Assembly: GCA_947034885.2 (NCBI GenBank)
Contig: OX344750.2
Location: 1,674,001-1,738,000, forward strand
Length of the DNA: 64,000 bases
DNA from: Thuidium tamariscinum
Lineage: Eukaryota; Streptophyta; Bryopsida; Hypnales; Thuidiaceae
Reading direction: 5' to 3'
Part shown: positions 59,594 to 64,000 of the stretch, piece by piece
Layout: the number at the start of each line of letters is the position of its first letter
Position numbering within the stretch: position 1 is the first letter of the stretch
Notes under the pieces: generated by a model
The model's database searches: none
The model's input: only the letters and a program-made list of their open reading frames with translations
Told to the model about the DNA's origin: nothing
Program-made: the position numbers and the translations under genes

Positions 59594-61179
59594 ACTTCAT
59601 TTGCCCTACACTACTCACGATGTGCCAAAAAATGGATTAAATAAGTGCTTGACTATGGGTACCTCTACCTTATAATGCATAACATTTAGTAGAAATGACA
59701 AGAATTGCCTTCTCCTAGATGGAATGGTGTGGAACATTTCTCACCATATTAATAACTATTGATTTCACATCGTTGCTTGGGCAAGGTGTCAGGGTGAGTG
59801 GGTTGGAAGGCCGGGCAGGCTTCGTAAAAAATTTACTTAGCTAGATCTTGTCCAAAGTTAACACTCACCAAGTTAATCTATGCGGTCATGTTAACCCAGT
59901 AACACCGCACCCATGACCGTGGGTCCAAAGCTTCCTTGCCTGTCACTTACTTTGTGACCATTTTTTATCTAGAAATGTTTAAAAAAATTTACATTTATTT
60001 TTCAGAGTTGAATTCACATGTCTTCTTCATCTCACAAAAAACTTAGATTTTTTTAAAGAAATTTGATTTTTATGAGAGTTTCTGAAGAAAAAGTGAAGAA
60101 AAAATCATATCAAATAGAAATTTAGTTCGAAAAATCTGAAAATTTCACCATGGATATACATTGTAGTGAAAAACATCATGGTGTAAACTCCAGTACCGTT
60201 TACATCTATAATTTGAATATAAAAGACATCAAAATTACATCCAAAGTTCAAATCGCAATAAAATACTCAATATTGCAAATTTTTCTAAAATCCTAGTTGG
60301 AGTAGAAACTAGAGTAGGTGAACTTCATTTTGTTAGTTGGTCTCAAATTCAAAAGAAATTATTTTCAAGGAGGAATTTCAGATTTAAAGTAGGAGCAAAA
60401 TACACTAAAATGGCAAATTTTACCATCCGTTTTTTTTCTCAACTTCTCATTCATGTGAAGAGAAACACTCTCATGAGTGCAAGCTCAAGTAGATACTATT
60501 CCCAACCCAAAATGCAAGGTGCACAAACAAAAAGCGGATGAAAAAATCATTATGGAGCTCTTCAGCTCGATTTTTGTTCATCAGAAAGCTATAGAATAGC
60601 TCTCTCGTTGTTTAGGGGTTAATGGACAATTGGCATGGTTGTGATAATTGAAGTAGTCAATTGGGACTTAGTTGGCAGGTGCTCTATCACTCATTGATTG
60701 GGTTCATTTAATTTATGGAATTTACGGAATTTACAAAATTTCAGGAAATAAATTGTATAAATAAAATTGTCCAACTTCATTTAGGTAGAATAGGCACTCC
60801 ATTTATGGTAGGTAACTTAGTTCAATTGGAAGAAAGGAACGTTGAAGCATTAGAGAAATCACTAGAAAAATGGACTATTAGTGGACTAGAACTGAATTTT
60901 AGGAAGGTTATTAAATCCTAAAATAGTTTGCACTACATTTTCTTTGAAAGACAAGTGGAATTGACATCTAACAAAAGTCATTTCATAAATTCCACAATTT
61001 TGTAGAATTAGTTATAAAATACATAAGTTGAAAGGGCATAGGCCACTAGCATTCTTCACTTCTTGAAATGTATCATACTTGGCAACTCTCAAGTCTCAAT
61101 CTCCCCCCCCCCCCCCATTTTGCCATCCTAAATTTTTTTCGTTTAGTATAGAATATAAATGGCATTTTTTGTCTTGCAT
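59594..61179. other. Spacer, no gene seen
   Basis: No supported gene. A Family II-like terminus TTTAGGGGTTAA lies at about 60612. A C-only run of 15 lies at about 61102-61116 and may be a sequencing-length artefact. The short ORF at 60715-60921 lacks motifs. Confidence 0.4.
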
Positions 61180-61865
61180 TATGAACATTCGATTCTCATG
61201 CAATTCCAATCAAACATACCAAATGTCCAAATTTGAATTTTTTTAAAACAAAATTTTGTTTTTGGTGAACTTTTCTATTAAAAATTCATGGTTTTACATG
61301 ATAATTGATTAAAAATCATTGGTGATGAATTCTGTGAATTTGATTGCATAAATAGGTAGAAAATATCCATATGCACATCTTTTTGTTAGTGAGCATCTAC
61401 AAAAAGTTTTAGAATTTCTTCACATTGATTTTAAAGGGTCAAGTGACAATGTCCAAATTGTGAGGAACAGATATTTCTATGTTATAATTAGATTTTTCTA
61501 TTTGAGTTTCACATTGAGACTAATTTTGTACATTTCACCATGAAGGTATAGTTGCCTTGCTGAAATCAAATTACAATGAAGAAATACCTATTTTTCAAAA
61601 TTTGAACATTATAACCCTAATTTTTGAAACTATTGTGACGAAATTCTAAATTATTTTGGAGATGCTTATTGAATTAAAGATGTGCATATAGGTGTTTTTT
61701 ACATATTGCCACAATTGAATTTTACAAAGTCATCATTAATATTCTTCAATGAATTATTATATAAAATCATTCAAATTTAATGGAACACTTCACCAAAAAT
61801 AGAATTTTGTTTTTTTACTCCAAATTCGGTATGTTTTCTTGAAATTGCATAATACTTCAATGTTA
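61180..61865. mobile_element. Diverged foldback element
   Basis: Left and right halves of about 300 bp pair around about 61510: AAAACAAAATTTTGTTTTTGG against CCAAAAATAGAATTTTGTTT, and ATATGCACATCTTT against AAAGATGTGCATAT. It is non-coding and more decayed than the 30936-32323 hairpin. Confidence 0.55.
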
Positions 61866-61880
61866 ATAACACCACACACA

Positions 61881-62124
61881 CGGTTGCTAGTATAGTAGTA
61901 TGTAAGCATAGAAATGTGAGCTTATAAGCCTCAAAGATGATGTACCTATAGTATAGGTGTTTATATTATAGAAATCTTTTATGTTAAGAGTATATTTATA
62001 CTATAGGTACCTATATTATAGGTATTTTTATTATAAACACCTTCAAACATGGTAGTGTATTTACTTATATACATATTAGAAGCTCACATGCTCGCATGTT
62101 CATGCTCACATACTAGCATCATTG
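61881..62124. mobile_element. Family IV MITE, copy 3
   Basis: Left CGGTTGCTAGTATAGTAG and right CACATACTAGCATCATTG, with the same internal TATTATAGGTATTTTTATTATAAACACC layout as copies 1 and 2. The flanking duplication is unclear here. Confidence 0.65.
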
Positions 62125-62600
62125 ATACTACACAAGAAATGTCAATAATATCATACATTCTACAAATCTCTTCGGAATGGTAGAATTGGGGGGACGATTG
62201 AGAGTTGTTGGGTAAAGTACATTGTGTATATGTTGTTGAAGGGTACAGAAAAGCAACATCTACAAATCATAAATAGTAAAGGAGGGTGGCCATTTGAAGG
62301 CCTCAATAATTTTTGAACTTGTTAGTTCACCTTCTATTGTAGGTCATTATGTTTCTCCAAAAAAGGTACGTATGAGGTTCGTCATTTCCATAGAGTGGAG
62401 ACCATGACAATAAGTCCATAGACAAGTACAATAAATTGCATTCCGAGACATGAAATGTTTCTAAAATATAAATGAATACATTTTTTTGGAAGAGACAAGA
62501 AGTAGGCTTCTATCCCATTAGTTAAGAATTAATGAAGTTGAAAGGGTGTAGGACTTCAAACTGCCAATATTTCAAGATTGTTGGTTAAGTGGCAGTATTT
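62125..62600. other. Spacer, no gene seen
   Basis: No coding or repeat structure is recognised before Family I copy E. Confidence 0.4.
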
Positions 62601-63310
62601 GGGTGATTGCAACTTGCAATTGGAGTGAAGTTGTTCTTTTCTGCTATAACTTTTGAATTAAAATATTGAAGAATATGAAATAACTATTGGACCTCTCTAA
62701 CTTGATGGTTTTTACATCACTTATTTTTCAGAAATTAAAAAAAATCATTTTATATTTAAAATTATTTTTTGTTAATTTGTCACAAATTGAGGTTTAGGGG
62801 TTTTCACTACGTTAGGAGTACCCAAATTTAATGATCTAAAGTTGAAATTTTCATGGTGCATTTGCATAGTAGGAAAGCATATTCTTATCAAAGGGTATCT
62901 AAAAATATATTATTTTATATCCTCTATATGCGTGCAAACAGCACTTCCATTGCACGCAATTTCTGACCATTGATAATAGAGATGAGATTTTTTTGGTGAA
63001 ATGTCATCACCATCAACTCTTCCCAAATGGACAATTTTTAGATTCAATAAAAATAAGTTTTCCTATTTTTTACAAATTAAAATGTAAATATGCCCATTTT
63101 CATGAGATTTTGCACTTTTCTAGTTCTCCTACTTGGAGAATTTTCCTAAGCTTTTCCTTCCTAGGATACCTTCTCCTTTAAGGTTTATACATTGGAAATA
63201 TTTTTTCTATTTTTTTTAAATTTATTTTCTAATTAAATAGTACTTCCAAAGAAAAAAGCGTCCATTTCCAAAACGCTACGGAAAATGGATGGTGTTTCTT
63301 GCAATGACCC
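62601..63310. mobile_element. Family I TIR element, copy E
   Basis: GGGTGATTGCAA at the left and GTTTCTTGCAATGACCC at the right, flanked by the direct duplication ATTT (62597-62600, 63311-63314). Nearly the same sequence as copy A 58 kb away. The left terminus is slightly shortened: the AGAAACAC part is replaced. Confidence 0.85.
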
Positions 63311-64000
63311 ATTTTTGCCATAGTGTTCAAAGAATGTAACATTGTACAAAACTCATAGCACTTGCAACTGTTAAGCATAAAATGTACTCTTCAAAAGGTC
63401 AAGAAGAAAAATAGTCACTTATTTAGTAATTTTGTCAACACTAGAAGCACCATACACTCACATTTTCCATTGCTTGAATTATTAGAGAATTCTTTTTGAT
63501 GTTTTTCTAAAAGTACAAGCTCTAGAGAATCACTATCCCGTTAGCAAACAATACGAATTTCTAGCAAGATTTTTTGGCTTGCATTTCTTATTATAATTTA
63601 TGAAACTTTGTTGAAAAGTATAAAATAACAATTACCTTGATGACAACATCACTTTTGTTTCAATTGGTGTACATACGCAATAGTGAATACGCTACAAGCC
63701 TAGTCCATTAGGTATGAATGTAGTCCAATGTAATTCAATAGTTCTTTTTTTCAATAAAGAATCATAGACTAGAAGACTTGTTGTCAAACCACATTGAATG
63801 ATTGCATTATTCAAAAAGCTTTTGACATAGAGAAATAACTACCGTGATCATTTAGAATATTAATATCAAAAATCAATTACCTACAACTATAAATACAATT
63901 TGAAATGATTTCTTCAAATATTTGTGTATAAAAAAAATTAAGAGCTCAAAATTTCATTCAACATAATCTTCATTTGGAATGTTTTAAATTTTGGAAAGCA
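63311..64000. other. AT-rich spacer, no gene seen
   Basis: Nothing coding is recognised to the end of the window. Confidence 0.45.

Overview
The window is nuclear DNA of a land plant. Three intron-bearing host genes are complete or nearly so: an RCC1-repeat protein, a ZNF598/HEL2-type ubiquitin ligase and a secreted dirigent protein. Fragments of plant genes (OSB-type DNA-binding protein, amino-acid permease) support this. Dirigent and OSB families are plant-specific. The dirigent gene has an intron, the spacers are very AT-rich, and a LINE of a type I associate with algae and early land plants is present. These suggest a non-flowering plant such as a moss or lycophyte, but that placement is a weak inference.

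Layout. 0-13 kb: AT-rich spacer, a small MITE, a decayed PIF/Harbinger transposon (transposase piece at 3.7-4.4 kb, convergent Myb/trihelix-like piece at 6.0-6.7 kb), and a Ty1/copia LTR element at 6.85-12.3 kb flanked by ATCTT duplications. The copia element is broken and carries an antisense fragment of an OSB-like host gene. 13.5-19.2 kb: short non-autonomous TIR elements. 19.3-23.6 kb: the GC-rich RCC1 gene, with one intron that looks U12-type. 23.6-33.3 kb: spacer, then nested TIR elements and a 1.4-kb hairpin built of about 180-bp subrepeats. 33.3-36.8 kb: a 5'-truncated LINE whose surviving protein has a methyltransferase-like block, an RNase H, a Cys/His finger and a possible PD-(D/E)XK endonuclease. 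37-45 kb: more nested MITEs and a hAT transposase scrap. 45.6-49.7 kb: the ZNF598/HEL2 gene. 50-54.7 kb: spacer and MITEs. 55.0-56.1 kb: the dirigent gene. 57-64 kb: TIR elements, an amino-acid permease fragment and further copies of the dispersed families.

Repeat families defined here from internal copies: Family I (about 710-735 bp, TIR GGGTGATTGCAAGAAACAC, 4-bp target duplications); Family II (about 950 bp, ends TTAA-CCCCTAAAG, piggyBac/Kolobok-like); Family III (about 320 bp, ends CACTAAGGTAGGAGGTCC, CACTA-like); Family IV (about 230-260 bp, 10-bp target duplications, Mutator-like). Nesting is often precise enough to order the insertions. The host genes show no functional link to one another: ribosome quality control, an RCC1 scaffold protein, and extracellular phenolic coupling. 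The most notable items are the composite LINE, the candidate GT-GG U12 intron, the OSB gene capture, and the defined TIR families with their clean target duplications.
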